DNA of 9,301 nucleotides from Rhizobium sp. Q54. Its GTDB lineage: Bacteria; Bacteroidota; Bacteroidia; Flavobacteriales; Flavobacteriaceae. This document shows, one piece after another, positions 1 to 7,069 of the stretch. The notes beneath the pieces are model-generated. The model had not been told where the DNA came from and did no database searches. It was given only the letters and a program-made list of their open reading frames with translations. Position 1 is the stretch's first letter; the number at the start of each line of letters is the position of its first letter. The stretch lies in assembly GCA_943324395.2 (NCBI GenBank), contig CALPLL020000061.1:1-9301 (forward strand), read 5' to 3'. Made by a program: the position numbers and the translations under genes.

Positions 1-127
1 CACCGTTAATGGTACTAGAACCGGTTACATTTATTGCGGGTAGTGCAAAACCTTTTTGTTTTGCATAGCTAAAAATAGCTTGAACTGAATCGCCAGTTGC
101 AACTCCAGCTTTGATATTGTGTGACAT
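1..127 (-). CDS. fbaA: Class II fructose-bisphosphate aldolase, N-terminal part (cut by window edge)
   Basis: The minus strand opens with ATG at 127 and reads 42 codons to the window edge, beginning MSHNIKAGVATGDSVQAIF and continuing through KGFALPAINVTGSSTING. From memory, E. coli FbaA has PGVITGDDVQKVFQVAKE followed by NNFALPAVNCVGTDSINAV in the same order, which identifies the N-terminus of the zinc-dependent class II aldolase. The enzyme reversibly splits fructose 1,6-bisphosphate into dihydroxyacetone phosphate and glyceraldehyde 3-phosphate in the cytoplasm. The zinc ligands and catalytic residues lie outside the window. The gene follows tamL on the same strand with a 51-bp gap that contains a -7 promoter match, so it may have its own promoter. 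Confidence 0.9.
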   Translation of the reverse strand, partial: MSHNIKAGVATGDSVQAIFSYAKQKGFALPAINVTGSSTING

Positions 128-149
128 TTATGTGTTGTTTTATTATTTA

Positions 150-165
150 TAATTTTGCAAAATTA
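150..165 (-). promoter_or_regulatory. Candidate -7 box for fbaA inside a perfect 16-bp palindrome
   Basis: TAATTTTGCAAAATTA is a perfect 16-bp palindrome. Its minus-strand half (165 to 158) reads TAATTTTG, an exact match to the Bacteroidota -7 consensus TAnnTTTG, and would place a start about 25 to 30 nt upstream of the fbaA ATG. No TTG or TTTG was found at the usual 17-23 nt upstream, so only half of the promoter is supported. The plus-strand half (150-157) is the same box facing into the 3' end of tamL. Confidence 0.4.
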
Positions 166-178
166 ATAATTTATAAAA

Positions 179-2734
179 TTAGAATGGATAATTAATACCA
201 ATATTTATTACTGATTTATCTAAATTATAATCTTTAAACCATTTTCTTCCACCTTCTTCAGAAGGATTATAGGTTTTAAATCCTAAATCCAATCTAATAA
301 TAAAAAAATTCAAATCATATCTAAATCCAAATCCTGATCCGATAGCACTGTTCTTCAAAGAATTTAAATTTTTAAATTGGAATTTTTCATCTTCAACATT
401 GTCAAGAACATTCCAAATATTTCCTGCATCAATAAATAGAGCCCCATTTAATTGTCCTATCATATTAAAACGAAGTTCAGCACTTAGAGCTAATTTTAAA
501 TTTGCTTCATTAAAGTCATTAATTCCACCACTTGCCCCGGGTCCTAATCCGTAGGATTGCCATGCTCTATTGTCATTAGTTCCTCCAGCAAAATAACTTC
601 TAGAAAATGGAATATTGTTAGAATTTCCATAAGGAATTGCTACTCCTGCAAACGAGCGAATAGCCAAGATCCTCTTTCTTCGTAAATCCCATAATTTTAT
701 AAATTCACCTTCAACTTTAAAATATTGAGAATATTCAACTTCAAAAAATTTAGTAGTGCTTTCTTGATTATTTAATTGTTTTGAAGCTCTTGCCAAAAGT
801 GATAATAAGTTTCCTGCGGATTCTATTTTCCCTCTAAAAATCATAAAATCATTATCATTCTGATCTTTTTTGGTGTTTTCAGAGTAATTATAGCTTGTAG
901 AAACTATTAAATCATTTTCTGTTAATCGGCTTCTTCTTTCTTCAATACTTCGAATGGTTTTATAGTCTTCTGGAGATGGAATTATTGTTGGGTTTGGTCC
1001 TAAAACATCATTTGTAAAACCATTTGTTCCATCTTCAATTATCAATTGCTGATTACTGTTAAAATAATTTGGATTTACGGCATAACTTGGATTTTGAGCC
1101 AAAGTATTTAGAAGGTAATAAGACGATTTATAAATATTAAAATAATTACGAGTATTTACATTTTTTACAAATTGTATGTTTAATAATTCTAGTCGAGCCT
1201 TAATATTTTCTCTAATATTCCAATTGTAATTAAGAGAACTCGTAAAATTTTGCTTGTCTAAACCGATATTTTCTTGTTTTATATAACCCAAGGCAATACT
1301 AGTTGATGGCAACATAGATTTGGGAATTATTCGCTCTGTTTTTATGGGAAAAAATACTCTTGGCAAATGTAATTTCACATCAAAACCATATTCCGAAACA
1401 TTAAAAAATTTATTATTTATGTTTGACACTTCTTTTGACGAACCAATATTTCCCCGGGCAGATATTTCTAAAGTTTCAGCTCCTCGAAAAATATTTCGGA
1501 TTGAAACGGAAGTACTTGCAGTGATTCCGATATCTTGAATTGTCGAATGGGTAAAGTCAAAGTTGTAACCAAAACTTAATTTAGGTCTTGGCGATAAATA
1601 GATATTTGTGATTAACGAATTTTCATCTTTTGGGTCAACTATATATTGAATTAATGGATAGTTGAAAACACGTAATCCACCTAAAGATCGTGAAGTTAGT
1701 GTAGTTTTTGTATCTGAAAAAGTACTCCCCTTTGATATAAAAATAGCGTCAGTGATTGCTTTTGGTCGGTATTTTAATTTGGAAATACTATATAAATTAA
1801 AATTATTAAAAGATACACTGTCTAAAATAGTTGAATTTGTTTTTGAAGTCAGATTGTCGGCATAAATATTTACGTTACTGATTTTATACAATTTAAAAGG
1901 CACTATTTTTGTTGAATCACCAACTCTAATTGCTTGATTTTCAATATTTAAATCAATATTAGCTTTGCTGTTAGAATTTAAAGTATCAATAGAATAATTG
2001 ATATAATTTTGTTGAAAATAATAGGCTCCATTATTTCTAAATTGGGAAGTAATTCTATTTCTTTCTGCATCAAAATCAATTTTATTATATTGTTTTCCTG
2101 ATTTAAGAAATGCCAAATCTTTATTGGCCTTGTAAAGTGAATCTAAAATTGGAGTTTTAATATTTACATTAATGGTATCCAATATAAATGGAGTTCCTTT
2201 AGAAATATTATATTTTACAATTGCTTTTTTATTGCTAATGGTGTCAATTTTAAATTTCCCTTTTAGATTAAAATAACCTTTATCAAAATAATACGATTGC
2301 AATCTTGATATGGAAATATCTGTGCTTTTTTGATCCAAAATAACGGGTGCTTGACCTGTTTTTTTAAGAAAATTATGAATTCCTGAATAATAAAAAGAAT
2401 TTCCTAAACGATCTACCTGCTTTTTGGATAACCATTTAGCCATCTCAGCATATTTTTTAGGATTTTTTATAAATTTTGCCTTATAAATAGAATCAGGATT
2501 AGGAGAAGCTAAATTAAAAATATTTAAACGCAAACGATAGCCAAATAATGAACTATTTGGTTTTTGATATAGCTGATTGGTTACATCTTCATTATTTTCT
2601 TTTTTCCCATCTACTATTATTTCATTCTTTGTAAGTAGCATTTTCCCATTTGGAACTCTTCGTAGAGAATTACAAGCAGAGATAATTACCGCAATTAGAA
2701 TAAATAATGATATTTTTGTAGTCTGGTTTCTCAA
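179..2734 (-). CDS. tamL: TamL: lipoprotein Omp85 (BamA/TamA family) outer membrane assembly protein
   Basis: An 851-residue Omp85 protein. Residues 1-21 form a lipoprotein signal (hydrophobic SLFILIAVIISA, then Cys21 in a lipobox), which is the trait separating Bacteroidota TamL from the non-lipidated TamA. Residues about 22-385 look like POTRA-type periplasmic modules (for example 140-195 and 215-290), and about 385-851 form the beta-barrel. Barrel marks are the loop-6-like FAGGTNDNRAW (715-725, Arg723), the late-barrel GSGFGFRYDLNFFIIRLDLGFK region (799-820) and a C-terminal Phe. No acidic surface-export signal follows Cys21, so the lipid anchor probably faces the periplasm. The start is TTG: the frame has a stop at 2752-2750, and the next Met (residue 32) would remove the signal. 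The expected partner TamB is not in the window. The family role is insertion or translocation of outer-membrane components; the exact clients are unknown here. Confidence 0.85.
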   Translation of the reverse strand: MRNQTTKISLFILIAVIISACNSLRRVPNGKMLLTKNEIIVDGKKENNEDVTNQLYQKPNSSLFGYRLRLNIFNLASPNPDSIYKAKFIKNPKKYAEMAKWLSKKQVDRLGNSFYYSGIHNFLKKTGQAPVILDQKSTDISISRLQSYYFDKGYFNLKGKFKIDTISNKKAIVKYNISKGTPFILDTINVNIKTPILDSLYKANKDLAFLKSGKQYNKIDFDAERNRITSQFRNNGAYYFQQNYINYSIDTLNSNSKANIDLNIENQAIRVGDSTKIVPFKLYKISNVNIYADNLTSKTNSTILDSVSFNNFNLYSISKLKYRPKAITDAIFISKGSTFSDTKTTLTSRSLGGLRVFNYPLIQYIVDPKDENSLITNIYLSPRPKLSFGYNFDFTHSTIQDIGITASTSVSIRNIFRGAETLEISARGNIGSSKEVSNINNKFFNVSEYGFDVKLHLPRVFFPIKTERIIPKSMLPSTSIALGYIKQENIGLDKQNFTSSLNYNWNIRENIKARLELLNIQFVKNVNTRNYFNIYKSSYYLLNTLAQNPSYAVNPNYFNSNQQLIIEDGTNGFTNDVLGPNPTIIPSPEDYKTIRSIEERRSRLTENDLIVSTSYNYSENTKKDQNDNDFMIFRGKIESAGNLLSLLARASKQLNNQESTTKFFEVEYSQYFKVEGEFIKLWDLRRKRILAIRSFAGVAIPYGNSNNIPFSRSYFAGGTNDNRAWQSYGLGPGASGGINDFNEANLKLALSAELRFNMIGQLNGALFIDAGNIWNVLDNVEDEKFQFKNLNSLKNSAIGSGFGFRYDLNFFIIRLDLGFKTYNPSEEGGRKWFKDYNLDKSVINIGINYPF
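2711..2718 (+). promoter_or_regulatory. Candidate -7 box for the TrmH-family gene
   Basis: TATTTTTG matches TAnnTTTG on the plus strand and lies inside the tamL signal-peptide codons. It would start a transcript roughly 50 nt before the methyltransferase ATG at 2774. No convincing -33 element precedes it, and the coding constraint of tamL could produce the match by chance. Confidence 0.25.
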
Positions 2735-2755
2735 AGGATGTGAAATATTTTAATT

Positions 2756-2763
2756 CAAAAGTA
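2756..2763 (-). promoter_or_regulatory. Candidate -7 box for tamL
   Basis: On the minus strand, 2763 to 2756 reads TACTTTTG, an exact TAnnTTTG match, giving a start about 15-20 nt upstream of the TTG codon at 2734. A TTGG (minus, 2791 to 2788) stands 25 nt upstream, slightly longer than the usual 17-23 spacing. It lies within the first codons of the divergent methyltransferase gene. Confidence 0.5.
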
Positions 2764-2773
2764 CATTATTTCT

Positions 2774-3496
2774 ATGGTTAGTAAAAACCAATTAAAGTTT
2801 ATCTCAAGTTTGCATCTAAAAAAAAATAGAATTGCAAATCAATTATTCATTGCTGAAGGTGTAAAAGTAATTCAGGAATTATTGAAATCCAACTTTATAT
2901 TAGAACATTTGTATTGCACTGAACCTATATTTGACGAGGTTATCCCATCATTAAAATCAATTCTCTCTGAATCTGATTTTAAAAAAATAAGTGCTTTAGC
3001 AACTCCAAATAATTGTTTAGCAGTTTTTAAAATTCCGGCTTCAATGCCAATAATTGAAAAGGGTTTAATCTTAGCTTTAGATGATATTCGCGACCCAGGA
3101 AATCTTGGAACTATTTTACGACTTTGCGATTGGTTTGGAATTTCTCAGGTAATTTGCTCCGAACAAACGGTAGATTTATACAATCCAAAAGTGGTTCAAG
3201 CAACAATGGGTTCTATTTCAAGAGTAAATGTAAGTTATGTAAATTTAAAGTCATTTCTAGAAAATTCCTCATTACCAATTTTCGGAACTTTTATGGATGG
3301 GACCAATGTTTATAATGAAAATCTTCCGAGTAATGCAATTGTAATTATGGGAAATGAAGCCAATGGAATTTCTCAAGAAATTGAAAAAACAATCAAAAAC
3401 AGATTAACAATTCCTCGTTTTGGTGATTTGCAACTTACAGAAAGTTTAAATGTAGCTTCAGCAACTGCAATAATTTTAAGTGAATTTAGAAGATAA
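2774..3496 (+). CDS. TrmH/SpoU-family RNA 2'-O-ribose methyltransferase
   Basis: A 240-residue SPOUT enzyme that transfers a methyl group from S-adenosylmethionine to a ribose 2'-OH in rRNA or tRNA. Residues 1-90 form the small RNA-binding N-terminal domain of RlmB/TsnR-like members (KNRIANQLFIAEGVKVIQEL). The SpoU domain follows with all three motifs: motif I LDDIRDPGNLGTILR (102-116, with the N110-x5-R116 spacing of the family's invariant Asn and Arg), motif II IMGNEANGIS (191-200), and motif III IPRFGDLQLTESLNVASATA (213-232), which belongs to the trefoil-knot cofactor site. The substrate nucleotide cannot be told from sequence, so I give no symbol. It is divergent from tamL (39-bp gap) and converges on porT with only 7 bp between stop codons. 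Confidence 0.9.
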   Translation: MVSKNQLKFISSLHLKKNRIANQLFIAEGVKVIQELLKSNFILEHLYCTEPIFDEVIPSLKSILSESDFKKISALATPNNCLAVFKIPASMPIIEKGLILALDDIRDPGNLGTILRLCDWFGISQVICSEQTVDLYNPKVVQATMGSISRVNVSYVNLKSFLENSSLPIFGTFMDGTNVYNENLPSNAIVIMGNEANGISQEIEKTIKNRLTIPRFGDLQLTESLNVASATAIILSEFRR

Positions 3497-3503
3497 TTTT
3501 CTT

Positions 3504-4208
3504 TTAATGAAAAGTAAAATTAATTAGAATTGCCCTAGTTTTTATAGATTCTATATTGGAAGTCCATGGACTATTTGGGTCGTTATCTCGAATCAGTTCA
3601 TCTTCCATTCCGAAAACACCTCTTATTGAAGGTGAAAACTTAAAATATTCTAAATACAAATCAATTCCAAAGCCCAATTCGTAATTTGAAGTCCATGTTT
3701 TCATTCTAAATCGCTGTTGTAAATTGTCTTCTGTTGAATTAGAATTACTACCTAAATTTAAAGTACGTGAAATCCCTGCTTCCAAGTAAGGGCGAACATT
3801 TCCTGTTCTTAATGCAGAGAATTTAAGCAATAAAGGAAAGTGAATATAAGTTGATTTTACTTCTCTGTAAGCGTCTAATTGTTTGGTAAAGTTAGGGTAC
3901 ATAAGGTTTCTTTGGGTGTAATACAAACCAGGCTCAAATCGCAAATTAAAATATTCCTGAAGCCTAAAATCACCTACAAGGCCAACATTAAATCCCGAGG
4001 TGCTTTCTACTTGAACGTCTGCAGGTTGTAAACTTTTATAATCAATTTTGAATCCATAAGAATTAAATCCTAAAAAATAACCCCAATATACATTGACTTT
4101 GTCAAAATTTTCAAGGTTAACCAATGGATCATAACTGAACATTCCCTTAGTTTGGGTAAACCCAAAACTTGAAAATAGTAGTAAAAATAAGATTATTATT
4201 TTTTTCAT
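3504..4208 (-). CDS. porT: PorT/SprT-like type IX secretion outer-membrane barrel protein
   Basis: A 234-residue exported protein. Residues 1 to about 19 (MKKIIILFLLLFSSFGFTQ) are a Sec signal peptide. The rest alternates amphipathic strands in the manner of a small outer-membrane barrel: GYFLGFNSYGFKIDY (43-57), GFNVGLVGDFRLQEYFNLRFEPGLYY, STYIHFPLLLKFS, RPYLEAGISRTLNL, YELGFGIDLYLEYFKFSPSIRG, and a final beta strand ending NFTFH. The early GFNSYGF segment, the length and the position directly after ubiE fit PorT of Porphyromonas gingivalis and SprT of Flavobacterium johnsoniae, needed for type IX secretion and (in gliders) motility. It starts 21 nt after the ubiE stop, so the two are probably cotranscribed. 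The alternative is an unrelated member of the broad PorT-like outer-membrane beta-barrel domain family. Confidence 0.8.
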   Translation of the reverse strand: MKKIIILFLLLFSSFGFTQTKGMFSYDPLVNLENFDKVNVYWGYFLGFNSYGFKIDYKSLQPADVQVESTSGFNVGLVGDFRLQEYFNLRFEPGLYYTQRNLMYPNFTKQLDAYREVKSTYIHFPLLLKFSALRTGNVRPYLEAGISRTLNLGSNSNSTEDNLQQRFRMKTWTSNYELGFGIDLYLEYFKFSPSIRGVFGMEDELIRDNDPNSPWTSNIESIKTRAILINFTFH

Positions 4209-4229
4209 TATTATGATTCAAAATGCAAT

Positions 4230-4961
4230 TTATTTTTTTGAAGCTGAATATATTGTTGCTACGCCAAATGTTTGTGGCATTGCTTTCACTTCTATAAACC
4301 CAATTTTTCTCAAAATATTGTTTAAAACTTCACCATAAGGAAAAACAGAAGCGGATTCAGATAAATATTGATAAGCAGAATCGTCTTTGGAGAATAATTT
4401 CCCAATAAATGGAAGAATATTTTTTGAATAAAAAGTATATCCTTGTTTGAAAGGAGTTTTATCAGGAACCGAAGTTTCTAAAATTACAAATATCCCGTTA
4501 GGCTTTAAAACCCGAAGTATTTCTGCCAATCCTTTTTCAAGATTTTCAAAATTTCTAACTCCAAAAGCTACGGTAATTGCATCGAAAGTATTGTCTTCAA
4601 AAGGCATATTTTCAGAATCGGCTAAAATCATTTCTATTTTATCGGAAAGATTTTTTGACTTTATTTTATTTCTTCCTACTTCTAACATTCCTGCAGAGAT
4701 ATCCAAACCAATAATTTTTTCAGCGGTTGTATTAGTCATCAAAATGGCTAAATCTCCAGTTCCAGTTGCAATATCTAAAACAGTTTTTGGATTTTTATCA
4801 GAAACCAATTGCAGTACTTTTTTACGCCATTTTACGTCGATACCAAAAGAAATTACACGGTTCAAGCCATCATAATTTCCAGAAATAGTATCAAACATTT
4901 GTGCAACTTGCTCTTTTTTCCCTAATTCTGAATCTTTATACGGGGTAACATTCTTAGACAT
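4230..4961 (-). CDS. ubiE: Demethylmenaquinone methyltransferase (UbiE/MenG)
   Basis: A 243-residue class I SAM-dependent methyltransferase. It shows motif [11 protein letters not shown] (61-70), the acidic loop after strand beta-2 GLDIS (85-89), the UbiE signature region [17 protein letters not shown] (30-46), the second signature [13 protein letters not shown] (133-145) and the conserved LKPNG turn (152-156). In the first signature the His of the proteobacterial pattern is replaced by Asp42. Bacteroidota respire with menaquinone, so the expected reaction is methylation of demethylmenaquinone, the last step of the pathway; the symbol menG would be equally suitable. It lies 33 bp after folA and 21 bp before porT, and a -7 promoter match sits just upstream. 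Length is normal for the family. Confidence 0.93.
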   Translation of the reverse strand: MSKNVTPYKDSELGKKEQVAQMFDTISGNYDGLNRVISFGIDVKWRKKVLQLVSDKNPKTVLDIATGTGDLAILMTNTTAEKIIGLDISAGMLEVGRNKIKSKNLSDKIEMILADSENMPFEDNTFDAITVAFGVRNFENLEKGLAEILRVLKPNGIFVILETSVPDKTPFKQGYTFYSKNILPFIGKLFSKDDSAYQYLSESASVFPYGEVLNNILRKIGFIEVKAMPQTFGVATIYSASKK

Positions 4962-4977
4962 TATAAATAAATTTGGG

Positions 4978-4985
4978 CAAAGGTA
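4978..4985 (-). promoter_or_regulatory. Candidate -7 box for ubiE-porT inside the gene run
   Basis: Minus-strand 4985 to 4978 reads TACCTTTG, an exact TAnnTTTG match in the 33-bp gap between folA and ubiE. It would give a leader of roughly 10-15 nt before the ATG at 4961. No TTG is visible at the -33 position (upstream sequence lies in folA), so it may be a weak internal promoter or a chance match. Confidence 0.35.
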
Positions 4986-4994
4986 AGTATTTAA

Positions 4995-5477
4995 TTATCT
5001 TTTAAGGTAGGTTTGAAAGCTAAATTCGTGAGCGTGTTTCTCGTCTTTTGCATGAAATTCTTCTTGAACTAATTCCCATTTTGAAAAATCAATTTTAGGT
5101 AAAAACGCATCTGCTTCAAAGGTGTCTTTAATCAATGTAAGCTCAATTTTATCGACATAAGGAAGTCCTAACTCGTAAATTTCTGCACCACCAATTAAGA
5201 AGGAATCTTCGTTTTTTGGGCAAATTGCAAAGGCCTCTTCGATACTATTAACTACAATACAACCATCGGGATTGTAATTTTTTTGTCTCGTAATTACTAC
5301 ATGAGTTCTATTTGGTAATGGTTTTGGGAAACTTTCGAAGGTTTTTCTACCCATTATAATATAGTGTCCCGAAGTAAGTTCTTTGAAACGCTTGAAATCA
5401 TCCGGCAAATGCCAAATAATCTTATTTTCTTTTCCAAGAGCATTATTTAAAGAAGTCGCTGCAATTAATATTTTCAT
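4995..5477 (-). CDS. folA: Dihydrofolate reductase, chromosomal type
   Basis: A 160-residue DHFR that reduces dihydrofolate to tetrahydrofolate with NADPH. Visible marks: the Met20-loop region GKENKIIW (15-22) followed by HLPDDFKRF with catalytic Asp27, at the E. coli number; the cofactor-binding IIMGRKTFESFPKPLPNR (40-57); the LIGGAEIY turn (94-101); and Thr114, equivalent to E. coli Thr113. Differences from E. coli are Ile21 in place of Pro21 before Trp22, and an FG loop reading EADAFLP where E. coli has EGDTHFP, so Gly121 becomes Ala. These may be lineage traits. The gene follows thyA by 55 bp, which holds two small hairpins. ThyA produces dihydrofolate and this enzyme recycles it. Target of trimethoprim-type antifolates; nothing suggests a mobile dfr gene. 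Confidence 0.95.
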   Translation of the reverse strand: MKILIAATSLNNALGKENKIIWHLPDDFKRFKELTSGHYIIMGRKTFESFPKPLPNRTHVVITRQKNYNPDGCIVVNSIEEAFAICPKNEDSFLIGGAEIYELGLPYVDKIELTLIKDTFEADAFLPKIDFSKWELVQEEFHAKDEKHAHEFSFQTYLKR

Positions 5478-5489
5478 TTTGTAGGAATT

Positions 5490-5531
5490 ATTGAAAGAAA
5501 TTTCAATTTATTATTATCAAAAGTTTTTGAT
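5490..5531. repeat. Two tandem small perfect inverted repeats between thyA and folA
   Basis: Hairpin 1 is ATTGAAA-GAAA-TTTCAAT at 5490-5507 (7-bp stem, 4-nt loop). Hairpin 2 is ATCAAAA-GT-TTTTGAT at 5516-5531 (7-bp perfect dyad; 6 bp with a 4-nt loop if folded). Hairpin 2 begins one base after the thyA stop codon. Neither is GC-rich nor followed by a clean U-run on the minus strand, so they do not look like intrinsic terminators; they could protect or process the mRNA, or bind a protein. Confidence 0.45.
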
Positions 5532-5532
5532 T

Positions 5533-6357
5533 TTAAACCGCAACTTCTCCCCGGATTCCTGGATGGGGATCATAGCCTTCAAGGGTGAAATCCTCAAATT
5601 TGAAGTCGAAAATATTTTTTATTTCAGGATTGATAATCATTTTTGGTAGTGGACGTGTGTCTCTTGAAAGTTGGAGTTCTACTTGTTCAAAATGGTTATT
5701 GTAAATATGTGCATCTCCAAAAGTGTGAATAAATTCTCCAACGTTTAAATCACAAACTTGAGCGATCATCATCGTCAATAAGGCATAAGATGCAATATTA
5801 AAGGGCACGCCTAAAAAAATATCGGCACTTCTTTGATACAATTGACAAGATAATTTTCCTTCAGAAACATAAAATTGGAAAAAGGCATGACATGGAGGCA
5901 AAGCGACTTTCCCATTTGCTACATTTTCAGCAAAAGATTTTGTGGTATCTGGTAAAACACTAGGATTCCAAGCTGAAACTAGCATTCTACGGCTATTTGG
6001 ATTGGTTTTTAGAGCCTCGATAATTTCCGAAATTTGATCTATTTCTTCACTGTTCCAATTGCGCCATTGGTGACCATAAACGGGTCCTAAATCGCCATTT
6101 TCATTTGCCCATTCATCCCAAATTTTAACTCCATTTTCTTTTAAATATGCAATATTAGTTTCTCCTTTTAAAAACCAAAGCAATTCATAAATTATAGATT
6201 TAAGATGCAATTTTTTGGTAGTAACCATTGGAAAACCTTCACTTAAGTCAAAACGCATTTGGTAACCAAAAACACTCTTTGTTCCTGTTCCCGTTCGATC
6301 TCCTTTTTGAGTTCCGTTTTCTAAAACGTGTTTTACTAAGTCTAAATATTGTTTCAT
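5533..6357 (-). CDS. thyA: Thymidylate synthase
   Basis: A 274-residue ThyA that methylates dUMP to dTMP using methylenetetrahydrofolate. The sequence follows E. coli ThyA closely: Arg21 (phosphate), Glu58, Trp80, Tyr94, the Arg123-Arg124 pair, nucleophile Cys156 in [22 protein letters not shown] with Arg176, Asp179 and Asn187, and GDAHIYNNH with His217 and Tyr219, ending in GYDPHPGI and AV. It is 10 residues longer than the 264-residue E. coli enzyme, mainly from the insert around [15 protein letters not shown] (136-150) just before the active-site loop. The ATG at 6357 aligns with the family start (MKQYL). It is the second gene of the minus-strand run, 83 bp after the nuclease gene; that gap carries a long hairpin. 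Confidence 0.97.
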   Translation of the reverse strand: MKQYLDLVKHVLENGTQKGDRTGTGTKSVFGYQMRFDLSEGFPMVTTKKLHLKSIIYELLWFLKGETNIAYLKENGVKIWDEWANENGDLGPVYGHQWRNWNSEEIDQISEIIEALKTNPNSRRMLVSAWNPSVLPDTTKSFAENVANGKVALPPCHAFFQFYVSEGKLSCQLYQRSADIFLGVPFNIASYALLTMMIAQVCDLNVGEFIHTFGDAHIYNNHFEQVELQLSRDTRPLPKMIINPEIKNIFDFKFEDFTLEGYDPHPGIRGEVAV

Positions 6358-6382
6358 TATTGGTTTATTTGGTTGGTCGAAA

Positions 6383-6430
6383 TAATCGTTTAATTGGTTT
6401 TAAAATTACATTTAAACAAATTAACGATTA
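6383..6430. repeat. 48-nt nested imperfect hairpin between nuclease gene and thyA
   Basis: Outer stem: TAATCGTT (6383-6390) pairs with AACGATTA (6423-6430), then after a one-base bulge AATT (6392-6395) pairs with AATT (6419-6422). After a 1x1 mismatch, GTTT and AAA (6397-6400, 6402-6404) pair with TTTAAAC (6411-6417) around a one-base bulge, leaving a 6-nt loop at 6405-6410. In all, 19 base pairs. It begins 10 nt after the nuclease stop and ends 25 nt before the thyA ATG on the minus strand. No U-run follows in either direction, so a classic terminator is unlikely; an mRNA processing or protein-binding site is possible. Confidence 0.5.
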
Positions 6431-6440
6431 AACAATTTTA

Positions 6441-7064
6441 CTATTCTCTTTTTGATATTTCGTCACGAATTTTAGCTGCTTCCCTGTAATCTTCTTTTTC
6501 AACTGCATTTTCCAATAATTCAGCCAATTCAGCTAAACTATTTTTTGAATAAGTGCTCCCGGTAACCGCATTTTCTTCTACTCCGAAGGTATTTACGTTT
6601 GATAAACTTTCATCCATTTCTTTGGGACTTTTTTCATCATCCATTAAATTAGTTTTCATATAAATTCCCGCTTTGTCAAGTATATTTTTATAAGTGAAAA
6701 TAGGCGCGTTGAAACGCAATGCTAATGCTATAGCATCAGAAGTACGAGCATCAATTATCTCTTCAATTTTGTCTCTTTCACAAATAATACTTGAATAAAA
6801 AACGCCGTCTACTAATTTATGGATAATGACTTGTTTTACTACAATATCAAAACGTTCAGCAAAATTTTTAAACAAGTCGTGGGTAAGTGGGCGAGGGGGT
6901 TTAATTTCTTTTTCTAATGCGATTGCAATAGATTGAGCTTCGAATGCTCCAATAACAATTGGTAGTTTTCGATCACCATCAACCTCATTCAAGATTAAAG
7001 CGTAAGCTCCATTTTGAGTTTGACTATATGAAATCCCCTGAATTGAAAGTTTAACTAAGCTCAT
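6441..7064 (-). CDS. Bifunctional nuclease (DUF151) family protein with C-terminal UVR motif
   Basis: A 207-residue cytoplasmic protein. Residues 1-140 are the DUF151/BFN domain: RKLPIVIGAFEAQSIAIALE (32-51), RPLTHDLFKNF (58-68) and DARTSDAIALALRFNAPIF (105-123) are its three conserved blocks. A low-complexity acidic linker (about 141-172) leads to a UvrB/UvrC-type UVR motif (176-207: LAELAELLENAVEKEDYREAA and so on), a helical hairpin used for protein contacts. The BFN+UVR pairing is common in Bacteroidota. Some family members have been reported to have DNase and RNase activity, but the role here is not known. An exact -33/-7 promoter sits directly upstream and would give almost no leader. 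It heads the run leading to thyA-folA-ubiE-porT. Confidence 0.88.
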   Translation of the reverse strand: MSLVKLSIQGISYSQTQNGAYALILNEVDGDRKLPIVIGAFEAQSIAIALEKEIKPPRPLTHDLFKNFAERFDIVVKQVIIHKLVDGVFYSSIICERDKIEEIIDARTSDAIALALRFNAPIFTYKNILDKAGIYMKTNLMDDEKSPKEMDESLSNVNTFGVEENAVTGSTYSKNSLAELAELLENAVEKEDYREAAKIRDEISKRE

Positions 7065-7069
7065 AGTTG

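Noticed and set aside
22..30. Surface-exposed lipoprotein reading of TamL
   Set aside because: No acidic export signal of the Bacteroidota type follows Cys21 (NSLRRVPNG), and the barrel itself anchors the protein; the coordinates given here are TamL residue numbers.
1320..1865. Two plus-strand open frames (72 and 67 codons) within tamL
   Set aside because: Antisense to the continuous barrel domain of TamL, no recognisable domain, no leader; shadows.
3501..3514. CTTTT-AATG-AAAAG hairpin at the convergent ends of the TrmH-family gene and porT as a bidirectional terminator
   Set aside because: Only a 5-bp, almost all A-T stem overlapping the porT stop codon, so too weak to call; termination between these genes remains unexplained.
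4447..4875. 142-codon plus-strand open frame inside ubiE
   Set aside because: It is fully antisense to a well-conserved methyltransferase and its translation resembles no family; it is a shadow of ubiE codon use.
4995..5477. Possibility that folA is an acquired trimethoprim-resistance dfr gene
   Set aside because: It sits beside thyA in the core run, has host-like AT-rich composition, chromosomal-type length and motifs, and no integron or insertion sequence nearby.
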